Shown here one piece after another: positions 36,263-45,895 of a stretch of DNA of 64,000 nucleotides. The first letter of the stretch is position 1; every line of letters begins with the position of its first letter. Both the position numbers and the translations under genes were made by a program. The notes beneath the pieces are model-generated. The model made no database searches. It was not told where the DNA came from and saw only the letters and a list, made by a program, of their open reading frames with translations. Origin of the DNA: an uncultured Bizionia sp. (lineage in GTDB: Bacteria > Bacteroidota > Bacteroidia > Flavobacteriales > Flavobacteriaceae); the NCBI GenBank assembly GCA_947496215.1, contig CANMCF010000001.1, forward strand, positions 124,001-188,000, given 5' to 3'.

Positions 36263-38791
36263 ATGGCAGAAGGAGAAAAACTTATCCCAATTAATATTGA
36301 AGATGAAATGAAATCGGCTTACATTGATTATTCGATGTCGGTCATTGTGTCACGTGCGCTTCCAGATGTACGAGATGGGTTGAAACCTGTTCATAGACGT
36401 GTACTTTATGGTATGCATGAACTAGGTGTTAGAGCCAATAGTGCACATAAGAAGTCTGCAAGAATAGTTGGTGAGGTTTTAGGAAAGTATCACCCACACG
36501 GTGATACATCGGTTTACGATGCGATGGTACGTATGGCTCAAGAATGGAGTTTGCGATACATGTTGGTGGACGGACAAGGAAACTTCGGTTCTATCGATGG
36601 GGATAGTCCAGCAGCAATGCGTTATACGGAAGCACGTATGCGAAAGATATCTGAGGATATGTTGGCTGACATTGACAAAGAGACAGTAGACCATAAATTG
36701 AATTTTGATGATACCTTGGAGGAGCCGACGGTTTTGCCAACACGTATCCCGGGACTTTTGGTTAATGGTGCATCCGGTATTGCCGTGGGTATGGCAACAA
36801 ACATGCCGCCCCATAACTTGACAGAAGTCGTAAACGGTACAATTGCATACATAGAGAACAACGACATCGAAATCGATGAGTTGATACAACACATCAAGGC
36901 GCCAGATTTTCCAACTGGAGGTACCATCTATGGTTATGATGGCGTAAAGGAGGCATTCCATACAGGACGCGGAAGAATCGTAATGCGTGGTAAAGCCAAC
37001 ATCGAGGAGGTAAATGGACGTGAATGCATAATAGTCGAAGAAGTTCCCTATCAAGTGAACAAGGCGGATATGATCAAGAAGACTGCCGACTTGGTAAATG
37101 ATAAGAAATTGGAAGGTATCTCTACGATTAGAGATGAGTCCGATAGGAACGGAATGCGTATCGTTTACGTTCTGAAGCGTGATGCCATTCCAAATATCGT
37201 TCTCAATAAATTGTTTAAGTACACTGCTTTGCAATCTTCTTTTAGTGTAAACAACATCGCATTGGTAGCTGGAAGACCACAATTGTTGAACTTGAAGGAG
37301 TTGATACACTATTTCGTTGAGCATAGGCATGATGTGGTCGTACGACGTACAACTTACGAATTGCGCAAAGCTGAAGAAAGGGCCCACATCTTGGAGGGAT
37401 TGATTATAGCTTCGGACAACATTGATGAAGTCATTAAGATAATTAGAGCATCATCCAATGCAGAGGAAGCCCGTGCCAACTTGATTGAAAGGTTTAAATT
37501 ATCCGAAATACAAGCCAAGGCAATTGTGGAAATGCGTTTACGTCAACTGACGGGACTGGAGCAAGACAAATTACGTGCGGAATATGATGAGATAATGAAA
37601 ACGATTATTGATTTGAAGGATATCTTGGACAGGAAGGAACGTCGTATGGATATTATCAAAGAAGAACTTACCGTTGTAAGAGACAAGTATGGTGATGATC
37701 GTCGTTCCATCATAGAGTACGCAGGTGGGGATTTGAGCATAGAAGATATGATTCCCGATGCCAAAGTGGTAATCACCATTTCTCATGCAGGTTACATAAA
37801 ACGTACATCACTTACAGAATACAAGACACAGCATAGAGGTGGAGTTGGACAAAAGGCATCGACAACCCGTAATGAGGATTTCTTGGAGCACTTGTTTGTG
37901 GGGACAAATCACCAATATATGTTGTTCTTCACTCAAAAAGGAAAATGCTTCTGGATGCGTGTCTATGAAATTCCAGAAGGAGGTAAGACTTCCAAGGGAA
38001 GAGCCATTCAGAATTTGATAAATATCGAGCAGGATGACAAGGTAATGGCTTTCATTTGTACTCAAGATTTAAAGAATGAAGAATACATCAACAATCACTA
38101 TGTGATTATGGCCACTAAGAACGGTCAAGTGAAGAAAACATCCTTGGAGCAGTATTCAAGGCCTAGAACAAATGGTATCAACGCGATTACCATAAAGGAG
38201 GATGATGTTTTATTGGAAGCCAAGTTGACAACAGGAAATAGTCAGGTTATGTTAGCATTGAAATCTGGTAAGGCGATTCGCTTTGAAGAAGCTAAAACGA
38301 GACCAATGGGACGTGGAGCTTCAGGGGTTCGAGGTATTAGATTGCAACATGATCAAGATGAAGTTATAGGTATGATTGCTGTTGATGATATGGAGAGCAA
38401 TGTGCTTGTTGTTTCAGAAAATGGTTACGGAAAACGCTCTAGCTTAGAGGATTATCGTATTACCAATCGTGGTGGAAAAGGTGTGAAAACCATCTCAATT
38501 ACAGAAAAAACTGGTAACTTAGTGTCCATTAAGAATGTAACGGACGATGATGACTTGATGATCATAAACAAATCTGGAGTTGCAATAAGAATGGCTGTGG
38601 CAGATTTAAGGGTCATGGGAAGAGCTACACAAGGAGTGAAATTGATCAATTTAAAAGGAAAAGACTCCATTGCAGCAGTTGCAAAGGTGATGCATGAAGA
38701 AGAGGAGGAGTTGGATGAAAACCTTGAAGGCGTTGAAAATACTGATGCCATCGACAATGGCACGACTCTTGATTCTAACGAAGAAGAATAA
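36263..38791 (+). CDS. gyrA: DNA gyrase subunit A
   Basis: 842 residues. The catalytic tyrosine is Y121 in [10 protein letters not shown], and the N-terminal [17 protein letters not shown] and [16 protein letters not shown] (quinolone-interaction region, with Thr82 at the place of E. coli Ser83 and Asp86 at Asp87) are intact. A coiled-coil tower follows, then six beta-pinwheel repeats with a GyrA-box-like motif ([10 protein letters not shown] near 520). The acidic C-terminal tail is typical. With GyrB it introduces negative supercoils. A TPR gene follows 63 nt downstream without a visible terminator between them. Confidence 0.97.
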   Translation: MAEGEKLIPINIEDEMKSAYIDYSMSVIVSRALPDVRDGLKPVHRRVLYGMHELGVRANSAHKKSARIVGEVLGKYHPHGDTSVYDAMVRMAQEWSLRYMLVDGQGNFGSIDGDSPAAMRYTEARMRKISEDMLADIDKETVDHKLNFDDTLEEPTVLPTRIPGLLVNGASGIAVGMATNMPPHNLTEVVNGTIAYIENNDIEIDELIQHIKAPDFPTGGTIYGYDGVKEAFHTGRGRIVMRGKANIEEVNGRECIIVEEVPYQVNKADMIKKTADLVNDKKLEGISTIRDESDRNGMRIVYVLKRDAIPNIVLNKLFKYTALQSSFSVNNIALVAGRPQLLNLKELIHYFVEHRHDVVVRRTTYELRKAEERAHILEGLIIASDNIDEVIKIIRASSNAEEARANLIERFKLSEIQAKAIVEMRLRQLTGLEQDKLRAEYDEIMKTIIDLKDILDRKERRMDIIKEELTVVRDKYGDDRRSIIEYAGGDLSIEDMIPDAKVVITISHAGYIKRTSLTEYKTQHRGGVGQKASTTRNEDFLEHLFVGTNHQYMLFFTQKGKCFWMRVYEIPEGGKTSKGRAIQNLINIEQDDKVMAFICTQDLKNEEYINNHYVIMATKNGQVKKTSLEQYSRPRTNGINAITIKEDDVLLEAKLTTGNSQVMLALKSGKAIRFEEAKTRPMGRGASGVRGIRLQHDQDEVIGMIAVDDMESNVLVVSENGYGKRSSLEDYRITNRGGKGVKTISITEKTGNLVSIKNVTDDDDLMIINKSGVAIRMAVADLRVMGRATQGVKLINLKGKDSIAAVAKVMHEEEEELDENLEGVENTDAIDNGTTLDSNEEE

Positions 38792-38854
38792 TTATAAAAT
38801 TTAATAAACCAAGTTTCCCTCTATAATTATAGGACGGGACAAAACAAAAAACTA

Positions 38855-40093
38855 ATGAAAAAACAATTAATTCTTACCCTGGCTTTATTTATGGCAGTTT
38901 TTTCTTTTGCTCAAAAGAAAGAGTTGAAAAAGCTGGAAAAGGCAGTTAAAAATAATAATTATGCGGAAGCCAAGGCATTTGTAACACAATTGGAGCCTAT
39001 GGTTGGATCTATGGATGATAAGTCCAAAGCCAAATATTACTTTAACAAGGCCAAGGCTTTTTATGCTAACGGAACCGGTACCAATGCAGATTTTAAATCG
39101 GCATTGAATGATTTATCCAAAGTAGATGAGGCATATGTCAAAGAACTGCCTGCTACCAAGCAAGTGCTTCAAAATGAATTCTTGACACAAGCTAATGATT
39201 TATACAAGGCCAATAAATTTAAACAAGCAGCAGTATTGTTCGAAATGTTATACGAATTGGTACCTACGGATCAAGCATATTTGTATTATGCGGCTGTTAG
39301 TGCCATAAGTGCTCAGGATTACGACTTGGCTTTAAAACATTACTTGAAACTTAAGGATTTGGGTTATACAGGGGTTGATACCCAATATTATGCCACCAAC
39401 AAAGATACGGGAGCAGAAGAAATCCTTGACAAGACGACAAGAGATCTCTATGTGAACAAATTGAAAACGCATATTTCACCAGGAGAAAGACAAACTGAGT
39501 CCAAAACTGCTGAGATCACAAAAAACATTGCATTGATTTACCTCAACCAAGGAAAGAATGATGAAGCCTTGGCTGCAATAAAAGATGCTAGAAAAGCCAA
39601 TCCAGACGATACGGCTCTCATAATTACTGAAGCCAATACGCAATTCAAGCTAGGAAACAAGGAAGCTTATACATCCTTGATAAAGGAAGCTACAACGAAG
39701 GATCCAAACAACAAGGACTTGTTGTTCAATTTGGGAGTGCTTTCTGCCGAAGGTGGAAACAATGAAGAAGCAAGGGCGTATTATGAAAAAGCAATCAAGA
39801 TAGATCCAAATTATGTCAATGCATTGACTAATCTGGCAGCATTGATCCTTAGTGGGGAATCTGCGATAATCGAAGAGATGAACAGTTTGGGAAGTTCTGC
39901 AAAGGATGATAGACGTTATGATGAATTAAAAGGGAAACGTTCTCAAATATACAAGGATGCCATTCCATATTTGGAAACTGTTTTAAATGTAACGGATAAC
40001 AACGTTGACGTCGCTAGGACTTTGATGAACATATATAGTGCCATAGATGATTCAGCCAAAGCCAAGGCTTTGAAAGAAAAATACGGATTATAA
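38855..40093 (+). CDS. Secreted TPR-repeat protein
   Basis: 412 residues with signal peptide MKKQLILTLALFMAVFSFAQ. Several tetratricopeptide repeats are visible, best at about 215-330 (for example NIALIYLNQGKNDEALAAIKDARKA... and LFNLGVLSAEGGNNEEARAYYEKAIKIDP). Such proteins serve as scaffolds in the periplasm. It follows gyrA by 63 nt, a frequent Flavobacteria neighbourhood in my recollection, and ends at a bidirectional terminator. Partner unknown. Confidence 0.88.
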   Translation: MKKQLILTLALFMAVFSFAQKKELKKLEKAVKNNNYAEAKAFVTQLEPMVGSMDDKSKAKYYFNKAKAFYANGTGTNADFKSALNDLSKVDEAYVKELPATKQVLQNEFLTQANDLYKANKFKQAAVLFEMLYELVPTDQAYLYYAAVSAISAQDYDLALKHYLKLKDLGYTGVDTQYYATNKDTGAEEILDKTTRDLYVNKLKTHISPGERQTESKTAEITKNIALIYLNQGKNDEALAAIKDARKANPDDTALIITEANTQFKLGNKEAYTSLIKEATTKDPNNKDLLFNLGVLSAEGGNNEEARAYYEKAIKIDPNYVNALTNLAALILSGESAIIEEMNSLGSSAKDDRRYDELKGKRSQIYKDAIPYLETVLNVTDNNVDVARTLMNIYSAIDDSAKAKALKEKYGL

Positions 40094-40113
40094 GTTATAT
40101 TTGATAGATATAA

Positions 40114-40147
40114 AAAGCCACTAACTTTCGTTAGTGGCTTTTTTTAT
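40114..40147. terminator. Bidirectional terminator between TPR gene and NlpC/P60 gene
   Basis: AAAGCCACTAAC-TTTC-GTTAGTGGCTTT, a 12-bp perfect stem with a following T-run on the plus strand and A-rich left side. The minus-strand gene stops at 40144, inside its right end. Confidence 0.9.
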
Positions 40148-40893
40148 ATGATTTTTTTTATCACCCTTAGCTTGTGGGTATGTGTCCGTTTGTCCACATT
40201 GTATATGCCTGAATGATCCAACCTGTCGATTCTAACCTTGCCATGTGCATGCACGATGTAATTGTCTTTCATGATGATGCCTACGTGAACGATTTCTCCT
40301 TCGCTGTTGTCAAAGAAAGCTAGGTCACCTGGTTCGCTTTCTTCAATGAAACTAAGAGCTTCCCCTTGTGTTGCTTGTTGTGAAGCATCACGTAAGAGCT
40401 TATAGCCATTCAACTTGTACACCATTTGGGTAAAACCCGAACAATCAATTCCAAAAGGTGTTTTCCCTCCCCAAAGGTAAGGTGCATTGAGATATAGAAA
40501 AGTGGTGTCTATCAGTCTTTCTTTAGGCTGTTTCTCTTGGGTAAACGTACCATCGAAAGTATGATTCAAAAGCGATAACCCATTTAAAGTAGACCCTAGT
40601 GTGATAGGGTACAATTGTTGATCTTGTCCTTGAATAAATTCCACTAGATCCGTAGACAACTTCAATGGCATTGTGGAGAAGTCATCATAATGCTCTTTCG
40701 TTATTTCCAGATATTGCTTATGATCTATCCAGCCTTCATATTTATCGAATGCCAATCGGATTTTATGCCAAGACTTTCGTTGCTCCAAAACCTTGAAGAG
40801 ATCACCATATAATACTTGTGAAACCATTTCGCTAGCATCAGATGCTTCAAGTCTCAAAGGAACGATGCTTAGGTTACAAATTCCGTATCGCAT
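40144..40893 (-). CDS. NlpC/P60 family cell-wall hydrolase with SH3 domain
   Basis: 249 residues. The N-terminal ~60 residues are a bacterial SH3 domain (LRLEASDASEMVSQVLYGD, GWIDHKQYL). The C-terminal C40 peptidase domain has the catalytic Cys in GIDCSGFTQMVYKLNG, preceded by APYLWGGKTPFG, and a His in IVHVGIIM. Family members cut peptide cross-bridges of peptidoglycan, often D-Glu-mDAP bonds. No signal peptide is seen, so it may act on imported muropeptides in the cytosol or be exported otherwise. It follows the thiolase gene by 60 nt on the same strand. Confidence 0.9.
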   Translation of the reverse strand: MRYGICNLSIVPLRLEASDASEMVSQVLYGDLFKVLEQRKSWHKIRLAFDKYEGWIDHKQYLEITKEHYDDFSTMPLKLSTDLVEFIQGQDQQLYPITLGSTLNGLSLLNHTFDGTFTQEKQPKERLIDTTFLYLNAPYLWGGKTPFGIDCSGFTQMVYKLNGYKLLRDASQQATQGEALSFIEESEPGDLAFFDNSEGEIVHVGIIMKDNYIVHAHGKVRIDRLDHSGIYNVDKRTHTHKLRVIKKII

Positions 40894-40953
40894 TGATTAG
40901 TTTACTGTTCTTGTGGTGTTATTAATTCTATGGGTATATTTGAATATCGTTGA

Positions 40954-42132
40954 TTAATGACGTTCTATTACGAGAGCAGAAGCACCACCACCTCCATTGC
41001 AAATGGCGGCTGCACCAATCTTGGCATTGTTTTGTTCCAATACGTTAAGCAATGTGATTAAGATTCTAACACCAGAACATCCTAGTGGATGACCCAATGA
41101 AACAGCACCTCCGTTTACATTTACGTTGCTATCATTTAATCCTAGAATTTTCATGTTTGCTAAGCCTACTACAGAAAAAGCTTCGTTAAATTCAAAGTAA
41201 TCAACATCATCCATTGTCAAGCCAGCTTTGTCCAAGGCTTTAGGCAAAGCTTTGGATGGAGCGGTTGTAAACCATTGTGGTTCATGCGCAGCATCTGCAT
41301 AGCTCTTTATCGAAGCCAAAGGCTTCAAGCCTAACTCCGTTGCTTTTTCCTTACTCATCAAAACCATGGCACCTGCACCATCATTAATTGTTGAAGCATT
41401 GGCTGCTGTAACTGTTCCATCCTTTGTGAAGGCTGGACGTAAAGCAGGTATCTTTTCCATTTTTACATTGGTGTACTCCTCGTCCTTGGAAACCACTATA
41501 GGTTCTCCTCGGCGCTGAGGAACTTCTACAGGAACAACTTCGTTGTCAAACTTTCCAGCATTCCATGCCGCTGAAGATCTGTTGTAAGATTGGATAGCAA
41601 AAGCATCCTGATCTTCTCTGGAGAAATTATGTTCCGTAGCACAAGCATCTGCACAAACTCCCATGGCATTTTGATCGTAGACATCTACTAAACCATCTTT
41701 TTGCATACCATCTATCATACTTGTAGGGCCGAACTTGGTAGCATTACGGGCATAGAAATAATGAGGAATCAAACTCATGTTCTCCATTCCTCCCGCAACA
41801 ATGACATCTGTATCTCCCAGAGCTATCGATTGAGCAGCTTGCATAACGGTTTTCATACCAGAAGCACAAACCTTGTTCACAGTAGTACAAGGAACTGTAT
41901 CGGGAATACCTGCAAATATTGCAGCTTGTCTTGCTGGTGCTTGACCAGTTCCTGCTTGCACGACATTACCCATTAAAACTTCTTGTACTAATTCTGGTTT
42001 CAGGTTTATCTTTTCTAAGGCCCCCTTTATTGCTATAGCTCCTAATTTTGGAGCAGGGATTGTTGATAAAGCACCTAGAAAACTACCAATTGGAGTCCTT
42101 GCAGCTGAAACGATAACTACTTCTTTATTCAT
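40954..42132 (-). CDS. Acetyl-CoA acetyltransferase / thiolase
   Basis: 392 residues, standard thiolase length. The nucleophile is C89 in VNKVCASGMKTVM. The C-terminal catalytic motifs are GGAVSLGHPLGCSG and AAICNGGGGASALVI, and NEAFSVVGLANMK is also intact. It condenses two acyl-CoA units or splits 3-ketoacyl-CoA. Sequence features fit the acetoacetyl-CoA (AtoB/PhaA) side more than FadA, because no FadB partner is next to it, but this is not certain. Confidence 0.95.
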   Translation of the reverse strand: MNKEVVIVSAARTPIGSFLGALSTIPAPKLGAIAIKGALEKINLKPELVQEVLMGNVVQAGTGQAPARQAAIFAGIPDTVPCTTVNKVCASGMKTVMQAAQSIALGDTDVIVAGGMENMSLIPHYFYARNATKFGPTSMIDGMQKDGLVDVYDQNAMGVCADACATEHNFSREDQDAFAIQSYNRSSAAWNAGKFDNEVVPVEVPQRRGEPIVVSKDEEYTNVKMEKIPALRPAFTKDGTVTAANASTINDGAGAMVLMSKEKATELGLKPLASIKSYADAAHEPQWFTTAPSKALPKALDKAGLTMDDVDYFEFNEAFSVVGLANMKILGLNDSNVNVNGGAVSLGHPLGCSGVRILITLLNVLEQNNAKIGAAAICNGGGGASALVIERH

Positions 42133-42292
42133 TTTGAGAGTATTATTTAATAAGTAGCGCGAAATTAATCAATTTTTGGTAAAAATTGGAGTCTATTGGA
42201 ATATAATAACCAGCTAAACAATGAATATTTATTACATTTGAAATTGATAGCATATAAATTTCAAAATCAAACAAAATCCTCAACCCATTAGA

Positions 42293-44341
42293 ATGAAGGA
42301 CCTTATTAATACTTTTTATAAGAATCATGCACTCATCTACAAAGTGCTTCTTTTTATAACGACGACCTTTTTGATCGTATACCTGTTTCCAAAAGGAGGA
42401 CGTTTCAAATATGATTTTGAAAAGGGAAAGCCATGGCAATCCGAGAACCTATATGCCCCTTTCAATTTTGCCATTCAGAAGACTATTGATGAAATTGCCA
42501 AGGAAAAAGAAGAAATTGAGGCCAATTCCGTAGCCTATTTCAATTTGGATTCTAAAGTTTTTCCGTTGGTAAAGTCTGAATACAGTTCCAATTTCAACAA
42601 GGTGTTTTCGGATTCCATATACAAGAATGAGTTCGATGCCTTAAAAAGAAAAGGACTAAACATTATAAATGAGTTGTATGAATATGGCATGTTGGAAGAA
42701 AACCTGTCTATATCCAAGAATAAAAACATAACCGTTTTGCATGATAGGGTGGAAAAGCATAAAACACAATTTTCTAGGCTCTATAAATTGGAAGATGTGA
42801 AATCCAAGATTGCAAAAGATCTTTCCAAGTCCAATTTGAAACAGCATTCCAGTATGTTGACATCACTTTTCTTTGACATCATCAGACCTAATGTCGAATA
42901 TGATGGCTCATTGACAGAACGTACGTTATCGGAATCATTGAAAGGGATATCATATGCAAGGGGGAGTATAGAGAAGGAGACTCTTATCGTTTCGAAAGGG
43001 GAAATTGTAGAAGGAAATACATTTTTAATTTTAAAATCTTTGGAATCCGAATTCGAATCTCAGGTTTGGAGTGAGTCCAATTACAATTGGATTGTTTTTG
43101 CCTATACATTGTTGGTTGCTCTAGCCTTGTTGATGTTGCTTCTATTTCTTAGAAAGTATAGGATGGAGGTTTTTAACAATAATACCAAAGTGACCTTTAT
43201 TTTCTTCAATGTGCTTTTAATGGTATTGTTGACGACTTTGATAGTCAATTACAATTCAATATACATATACATAGTTCCAATTGCGATATTGCCTTTGGTC
43301 TTGAAAGCTTTTTTTGATGCAAGGCTAGGGTTGTTCACTCATGTGATCACCGTACTTCTTTTGGGGTTCATCGTACCAAATAGCTATGAATACATGTTCT
43401 TGCAAATCATAACGGGAATAGTGACAATTCTAACGGTTTCCGAATTGTACAAACGCGCAAACCTATTTATTTCCGTTGGGCAGATAACATTGGTCTACAT
43501 AGTTGCCTATTTTGCCTTTTTCGTCATTCATGAAGGAAGCATCGAGACTTTGAAATGGGAAACCTTTGGGCTGTTTGTGCTTTGTGGTTTGGCTACGTTG
43601 TTTGTACAACCACTTATTTACATGTACGAGAAATTATTTGGGTTGGTCTCGGATGTCTCTCTCTTGGAGTTGTCGGACACCAATTCCAAATTGTTGAAAC
43701 AATTGGCCAACGACGCTCCAGGTACCTTTCATCATTCCTTGAATGTTGCCAACTTGGCTGAAGCTGCTGCTAACGAAATCAGGGCGAATGCAATGTTGGT
43801 TAGAGTAGGGGCTTTGTACCATGACATAGGGAAAATGAAAGATCCGACATACTTTACCGAGAATCAATCTTCGGGTATAAATTCACACGATGAACTATCC
43901 CCAAAGGAAAGTGCAAGAATAATTGTAGGTCACGTAATCAATGGCATTGAAATAGCAAAGAAGAACAATTTGCCAGATCGTGTAATCGATTTCATAAGAA
44001 CACACCATGGGACGAGCAGCGTGTATTATTTTTATATGAAGGAAAAAGTGATGAATGAAAATGTAGACATTAAGGACTTTTCCTATCCTGGACCGAAACC
44101 CTTTAGCAAAGAAACAGCCATTTTGATGATGTGTGATAGTGTTGAAGCTGCTTCCAAAAGTTTGAAGGAACCAACATCATCCAAGATAGATGCTTTTGTG
44201 GAAAACATACTGAACAAACAGATGGATGATGGACAATTTTTAAATGCCGATATTACTTTCAAAGAAATTCAATCGATAAAAAAAGTGCTAAAGCACAAGC
44301 TTGCAAATATTTACCATTTGAGAATTGAATATCCTGAATAA
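42293..44341 (+). CDS. 7TM HD-domain phosphodiesterase, PgpH type
   Basis: 682 residues. One N-terminal membrane segment (FLIVYLFPKGG region) is followed by an extracytoplasmic 7TMR-HDED domain (about 40-260), seven hydrophobic segments (about 265-470) and a cytosolic HD domain with PGTFHHSLNVANLAEAA and ALYHDIGKMKDP, then RTHHGTSS. This architecture is that of PgpH, which hydrolyses cyclic di-AMP. The substrate is inferred from the architecture. Divergent from the thiolase gene; it is followed by the tRNA cluster. Confidence 0.92.
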   Translation: MKDLINTFYKNHALIYKVLLFITTTFLIVYLFPKGGRFKYDFEKGKPWQSENLYAPFNFAIQKTIDEIAKEKEEIEANSVAYFNLDSKVFPLVKSEYSSNFNKVFSDSIYKNEFDALKRKGLNIINELYEYGMLEENLSISKNKNITVLHDRVEKHKTQFSRLYKLEDVKSKIAKDLSKSNLKQHSSMLTSLFFDIIRPNVEYDGSLTERTLSESLKGISYARGSIEKETLIVSKGEIVEGNTFLILKSLESEFESQVWSESNYNWIVFAYTLLVALALLMLLLFLRKYRMEVFNNNTKVTFIFFNVLLMVLLTTLIVNYNSIYIYIVPIAILPLVLKAFFDARLGLFTHVITVLLLGFIVPNSYEYMFLQIITGIVTILTVSELYKRANLFISVGQITLVYIVAYFAFFVIHEGSIETLKWETFGLFVLCGLATLFVQPLIYMYEKLFGLVSDVSLLELSDTNSKLLKQLANDAPGTFHHSLNVANLAEAAANEIRANAMLVRVGALYHDIGKMKDPTYFTENQSSGINSHDELSPKESARIIVGHVINGIEIAKKNNLPDRVIDFIRTHHGTSSVYYFYMKEKVMNENVDIKDFSYPGPKPFSKETAILMMCDSVEAASKSLKEPTSSKIDAFVENILNKQMDDGQFLNADITFKEIQSIKKVLKHKLANIYHLRIEYPE

Positions 44342-44367
44342 TTTTTTAAAAAAAGTGAATAAAAATG

Positions 44368-44398
44368 TTGTGTTATAAAAGATGTTGTGCTACCTTTG
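44368..44398 (+). promoter_or_regulatory. Promoter of the tRNA cluster
   Basis: TTG (44368-44370), 20 nt spacer, TACCTTTG (44391-44398). This is an exact Bacteroidetes promoter (TTG-N20-TAnnTTTG), 36 nt before the first tRNA gene. Confidence 0.85.
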
Positions 44399-44434
44399 CA
44401 TCCGCAATTTAAGCGAAAGTTCATACATTTAATC

Positions 44435-44522
44435 GGAGAGGTGCCTGAGTGGCCGAAAGGAGCGGTTTGCTAAATCGTCGTACCCCAAAAGGGTACCCAG
44501 GGTTCGAATCCCTGTCTCTCCG
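44435..44522 (+). tRNA. tRNA-Ser(GCT)
   Basis: 88 nt with a long variable arm (CGTCGTACCCC-AAAA-GGGTACC), acceptor stem GGAGAGG pairing with TCTCTCC, discriminator G, T-loop GGTTCGAATCC. The anticodon GCT at 44469-44471 reads AGC/AGT serine codons. CCA is not encoded. Confidence 0.95.
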
Positions 44523-44538
44523 CAGTTTTAGATTTATT

Positions 44539-44613
44539 CGGGGTGTAGCGTAGCCCGGTTATCGCGCCGCGTTTGGGACGCGGAGGTCGCAGGTTCGAAT
44601 CCTGCCACCCCGA
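44539..44613 (+). tRNA. tRNA-Pro(TGG)
   Basis: 75 nt. Acceptor CGGGGTG pairs with CACCCCG, discriminator A; anticodon stem CCGCG/CGCGG with loop TTTGGGA, anticodon TGG. T-loop AGGTTCGAATCCT is intact. CCA is not encoded. It lies 16 nt after tRNA-Ser. Confidence 0.95.
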
Positions 44614-44630
44614 CTTTAATCTAAATATTG

Positions 44631-44704
44631 GGAGGCGTAGCTCAGCTGGATAGAGCATTGCCCTTCTAAGGCAACGGTCATAGGTTCGAATCCTATCGCC
44701 TTCA
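44631..44704 (+). tRNA. tRNA-Arg(TCT)
   Basis: 74 nt. Acceptor GGAGGCG pairs with CGCCTTC, with one G-U at the second pair; anticodon stem TTGCC/GGCAA, loop CTTCTAA, anticodon TCT, reading AGA/AGG. T-loop AGGTTCGAATCCT is intact. It is 17 nt after tRNA-Pro and followed by a terminator. Confidence 0.95.
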
Positions 44705-44708
44705 CTTC

Positions 44709-44751
44709 AACCCCTGTAAACCTCAGTGTTTTCAGGGGTTTGTTTTTTTTT
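44709..44751 (+). terminator. Terminator of the tRNA cluster
   Basis: AACCCCTG (44709-44716) pairs with CAGGGGTT (44733-44740), followed by TGTTTTTTTTT. Confidence 0.85.
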
Positions 44752-44847
44752 GAATTATCGACAATTGACTTAGTCTTAATTATTTTAAACACCAATGGAC
44801 ATAAGTCATGAAATTAAAGCTTAGCTTTGGTTTTGAATTAACTGACC

Positions 44848-45747
44848 ATGCCAAAACCAAATTCCAAAGTATTAGTCATATTAGCTTTTTTTGCTATTTA
44901 TTTTATTTGGGGCTCTACTTATTTGCTTAATAAGATAGCGGTTCAAGAAATACCTCCGCTCATGTTGTCCTCTTTTCGGTTTACCCTTGCTGGGACCTCA
45001 ATTTTTGTGATAGCAAGGATAATGAAGTTCTCCTTGAAGATAACACGGAAACAGTTTTTGAACTCTACATTGGCTGGCTTTTTGTTTTTGGTATATGGCA
45101 ATGGTGTCTTTGTCTGGGCCTTAAAATATGTGGATAGTGGTTTTGCTGCATTGTTGGCATCTACACAGCCTTTGTTTGTCTTGTTGTTGATGCGGCTTGT
45201 AGATGGAAAGAAAATGAAAAGGAAGTCTTTAATAGGGATCTCATTGGGCGTAATTGGAATGTATCTCTTGGTAAGCCAAAATGAGTTGTCCTTAAAAGAA
45301 GGTAGCGTCGTTGGGATAATTATGATATTTACTTGCGTGCTGGGATGGAGTTATGCCAGCATATTTGTTTCCAAAGCAGATTTACCTTCCAATTATTTTG
45401 TGAGTACTGGATATCAAATGGTTATTTCAGGATTGCTTTTGACGTTTTCCAGCTTGTTGTTTCATGAGACATGGGTTTCTCCATTGAACTGGAGCATCAA
45501 AGTACAATCGGCCATGCTTTTGTTAATCGTATTTGGTGGTATAGTTGCATTTACAGCGTTTAATTATCTATTGAAAAAAGTATCTCCGGAAAAGGTGGCA
45601 ACTTCTGCATATGTAAACCCTGTAATAGCATTGTTTCTTGGATGGTACATATTAAATGAACAAATGACACTACAATCCATCATAGCAGCTGGAATATTGT
45701 TGACAGGGGTATACTTCATAACTTCCAAAAGAGATGAATCGAACTAA
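44848..45747 (+). CDS. EamA/DMT-family membrane transporter
   Basis: 299 residues with ten hydrophobic segments and two EamA repeats (about 10-140 and 155-290). Family signs are YFIWGSTYLLNKIAVQEIPP at the N-terminus, FAALLASTQPLFVLLLM in the first repeat and VATSAYVNPVIALFLGW in the second. Members export amino acids or other metabolites; the substrate cannot be told here. Single gene after the tRNA cluster. Confidence 0.93.
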   Translation: MPKPNSKVLVILAFFAIYFIWGSTYLLNKIAVQEIPPLMLSSFRFTLAGTSIFVIARIMKFSLKITRKQFLNSTLAGFLFLVYGNGVFVWALKYVDSGFAALLASTQPLFVLLLMRLVDGKKMKRKSLIGISLGVIGMYLLVSQNELSLKEGSVVGIIMIFTCVLGWSYASIFVSKADLPSNYFVSTGYQMVISGLLLTFSSLLFHETWVSPLNWSIKVQSAMLLLIVFGGIVAFTAFNYLLKKVSPEKVATSAYVNPVIALFLGWYILNEQMTLQSIIAAGILLTGVYFITSKRDESN

Positions 45748-45781
45748 TGAATGCATGAAGTGGTTTTTGTCGAAAAAATCA

Positions 45782-45810
45782 TTGAACTCTATAAGAAATT
45801 TGTATTTTTG
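45782..45810 (+). promoter_or_regulatory. Promoter of the repeat-bearing secreted gene
   Basis: TTG (45782-45784), 18 nt, TATTTTTG (45803-45810), an exact match to the Bacteroidetes consensus, leaving a leader of about 80 nt before the gene. Confidence 0.7.
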
Positions 45811-45895
45811 CCCATATTGAAAAATCAAGCTAGTAGATATGCATTGACTATGTTGTTTACTTATTAACTAACTGAAATTAAAAAACTTAACCGTT

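Noticed and set aside
36479..37387. 302-codon open frame antisense to gyrA
   Set aside because: Codon pattern is the complement of a highly conserved gyrase gene; Cys/His-rich shadow protein without motifs.
44470..44658. Open frame on the minus strand over the tRNA genes
   Set aside because: It is entirely antisense to three well-formed tRNA genes and has no homology sign; the tRNAs explain the sequence.
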